NCBI RefSeq assembly: GCF_000317285.1
Contig: NZ_AJLN01000161.1
Location: 1 to 44,869 of the forward strand
Direction: 5' to 3'
Length of the DNA stretch: 44,869 nucleotides
Source of the DNA: Chlorogloeopsis fritschii PCC 6912
Lineage (GTDB): Bacteria > Cyanobacteriota > Cyanobacteriia > Cyanobacteriales > Nostocaceae
Shown here: positions 43,459-44,869 of the stretch, in pieces
How positions within the stretch are numbered: the stretch's first letter is position 1
Layout of the letters: each line of letters opens with the position of its first letter
Translations under genes and position numbers: made by a program
The notes under the pieces: generated by a model
The model's database searches: none
Told to the model about the DNA's origin: nothing
The model's input: the letters and a program-made list of their open reading frames with translations, nothing else

Positions 43459-44505
43459 CTAAGCTGTGTAATTTACAGAGGGAGAAATTTTGATTATTTG
43501 ATCAATGAGTGGGCGATAGATAGTGTTATCCAGATGTGTTGGATACCAATTCTGATAAGTACCTGCCACTAAATGTTGTTCAATCAGCCGAGCTTCTTCT
43601 AGAAGAGTCCACAGGTTGTGAGTAGCTCGATTCCAAAAGCCTATACCTCCATTTTGTTGAAGACCAGCCACACCATACATTTTACAAGCTGGACATTGGC
43701 ATTCTTCAAGTTGTTTAAACTCGTCTTGACTAAGCTTGCGACCTTTCCATTTCCCCAATTCGGCAACTATTCGCTCCCCTGTTCCTGGTAACTGTATTAT
43801 TCCACGAGCCGCCCGATTGCGCCACCCACTTGAGTCCACAGAATTAATTCCTAATAATGCTGCTATGTGTAATGTTGCTGTACCACCTATGCCAAATACA
43901 TGAAGTTTTTTATCTTTAAATTCTTCTCGAACGTGTTGAAGGTTCTCTAAAACTTTTTGATATGGTATGGCTTTTGGTGCGCGTAGCAAGTTGGGAACAA
44001 TACCACCCAATGCAATTCCTGTTTTTAGTCTTAGTGCCTTATTTTTCTTTACTTTAATAACATAATCCTCTAAAAAATTACTAACGTGAATAACAGGAAT
44101 AAATTGTTTATCTTTATTATAAGTAAGATTCATTTTCATTGTCCGAGTAAAGCACTCTTTCTGCTCGGACAATGACATTTTGGGGGTGGGAATAAAATCT
44201 TGAGGAATTGGACACCAGTCTGGTTTCGCGCCTTGAACAAATTCTTCATAGTCTTTTGTTACTATTTCTCCACCGCGACTAATAAAGTAGAAAGCTCCAT
44301 TATCAAGGTAAAGCTTTACTTCTTCTGGGATGCCAAGATATTTTCTAATACCTTGCTCCATAACTTTACGTCGAAGCACTGGTCTTTGATGAAATTCAGC
44401 GTAGGAAACCATAACTGCTTGCAATTGTGGAAGATAATAAGGAGAGTTTTTATCCCACACGCGAGGTTTGATTCCTTTCAGACTGATGCCAGCAACAATT
44501 TGCAT
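43459..44505 (-). CDS. DpdA-like tRNA-guanine-transglycosylase-fold protein
   Basis: 348 aa. TGT-family landmarks: YLDNGAFYF (D68, the position of the base-recognising Asp), GIALGGIV, VFGIGGTATLHIAALLG, then VDSSGWRNRAARG (D224, the nucleophile position), and the zinc site CQCPAC (C269, C271, C274) with H296 in RATHNLW. It lacks the tRNA-type DSGGFQ and PTR signatures, as in DpdA proteins that insert 7-deazaguanine bases (preQ0) into DNA. It lies 73 nt after sbcC, last in the operon. No preQ0 synthesis genes, dpdB or dpdC are present, so the precursor would come from the host. DNA as substrate is inference. Confidence 0.75.
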   Translation of the reverse strand: MQIVAGISLKGIKPRVWDKNSPYYLPQLQAVMVSYAEFHQRPVLRRKVMEQGIRKYLGIPEEVKLYLDNGAFYFISRGGEIVTKDYEEFVQGAKPDWCPIPQDFIPTPKMSLSEQKECFTRTMKMNLTYNKDKQFIPVIHVSNFLEDYVIKVKKNKALRLKTGIALGGIVPNLLRAPKAIPYQKVLENLQHVREEFKDKKLHVFGIGGTATLHIAALLGINSVDSSGWRNRAARGIIQLPGTGERIVAELGKWKGRKLSQDEFKQLEECQCPACKMYGVAGLQQNGGIGFWNRATHNLWTLLEEARLIEQHLVAGTYQNWYPTHLDNTIYRPLIDQIIKISPSVNYTA

Positions 44506-44578
44506 TAACAGGCGACCTAAGCAACTAAATGTAGTTTTGCATAGACTTATACATTACTAGCAATTTAGTATTTTTAGA

Positions 44579-44869
44579 CTAGGCAGGTTCTAACGGTCTG
44601 ACTTTTGAGGCTTGATTGACTAATTCAATAGAATAACCATTGGAAAAAGCACAGGAGAAATCTTCTAGGTGCGACACTAAAATAATGCGTGCTAGTCGAT
44701 GTTGTAATTCGTTAAGTTCTTGAATCATATCATCGCGCCCGTTTTTGTCCAAACTACCAAAGCCTTCATCGATGATGACTGACTCGATGTGGCGTGCGCC
44801 TTGTCCTGCATATTGACCAATAGCGAGGGCTAGACTTATAGCAACTCTAAATCGCTGGCTACCACTAGT
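44579..44869 (-). CDS. sbcC: SbcC/Rad50-type ATPase, residues 957-1052 (C-terminal part)
   Basis: The frame enters from the right edge and ends at TAG 44579-44581. It begins TSGSQRFRVAISLALAIGQY, the ABC signature (variant SGSQ instead of SGGE/Q), followed by Walker B VIIDEGFGSLD (D990, E991, D997) and the switch histidine in LVSHLEDF. Joined to the left-edge part it completes a normal SMC head domain, with Walker A and hook in the first part and signature and Walker B here. Confidence 0.94.
   Translation of the reverse strand, partial: TSGSQRFRVAISLALAIGQYAGQGARHIESVIIDEGFGSLDKNGRDDMIQELNELQHRLARIILVSHLEDFSCAFSNGYSIELVNQASKVRPLEPA

Overview
The window reads as a complete 44.9-kb circular plasmid of a filamentous, Nostocales-like cyanobacterium, opened inside a gene. 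One SbcC/Rad50-type gene runs off the left edge (residues 1-956) and resumes in the same frame at the right edge (residues 957-1052), with the ABC signature exactly at the join. The cyanobacterial origin is inferred from repeated HIP1 octamers (GCGATCGC), a CyRepA1-type replication protein, a NucA/NuiA pair almost identical in layout to the Anabaena one, DUF4351 proteins and heptanucleotide tandem repeats.

Layout. (1) 9.2 kb back across the join to 43.5 kb, minus strand: a tightly packed eight-gene operon. In transcription order it is a sigma factor, an unknown 218-aa protein, an ImmA/IrrE-type metallopeptidase, a NurA-like nuclease, a HerA-like hexameric ATPase, SbcD/Mre11, SbcC/Rad50 and a TGT-fold transglycosylase of DpdA type. 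This is the archaeal HerA-NurA-Mre11-Rad50 end-resection set, joined to a damage-type regulatory triad and a possible 7-deazaguanine DNA-modifying enzyme. (2) 9.4-12.4 kb: a DUF6884-like gene and a MobV relaxase-Toprim gene whose first codons are out of frame because of an A7 run. (3) 12.8-15.8 kb: a ParM/ParR-like pair and a nucleotidyltransferase-like/HTH pair. (4) 16-20.4 kb: the CyRepA1 replication protein and, upstream, an iteron-bearing candidate origin. (5) 20.3-22.7 kb: a hicA - unknown ORF - hicB - hsdM fragment segment bounded by 85-bp inverted repeats. (6) 22.7-24.6 kb: an HTH protein of unknown role and a 56-aa ribbon-helix-helix-like protein. (7) 24.9-30.3 kb: an operon with a second actin-like ATPase, small partners, a coiled-coil protein, a membrane protein and a membrane-anchored P-loop ATPase. 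(8) 30.6-34.3 kb: DUF4351 genes with a tandem duplication, an unknown gene, nucA and nuiA. (9) 34.4-36.4 kb: a tyrosine recombinase with a dif-like site directly before its start codon. (10) 36.5-43.4 kb: parB, a 1407-aa Avs-like STAND nuclease, and parA with a small DNA-binding partner between iteron clusters.

Taken together, the plasmid encodes its own replication, mobilisation (no type IV secretion genes seen), up to three segregation systems and dimer resolution, plus several likely defence or addiction modules. The two best candidates for undescribed systems are the sigma/ImmA/NurA/HerA/SbcD/SbcC/DpdA-like operon and the actin-like/membrane-ATPase operon. Functions are assigned from visible motifs and family knowledge; no database search was possible.
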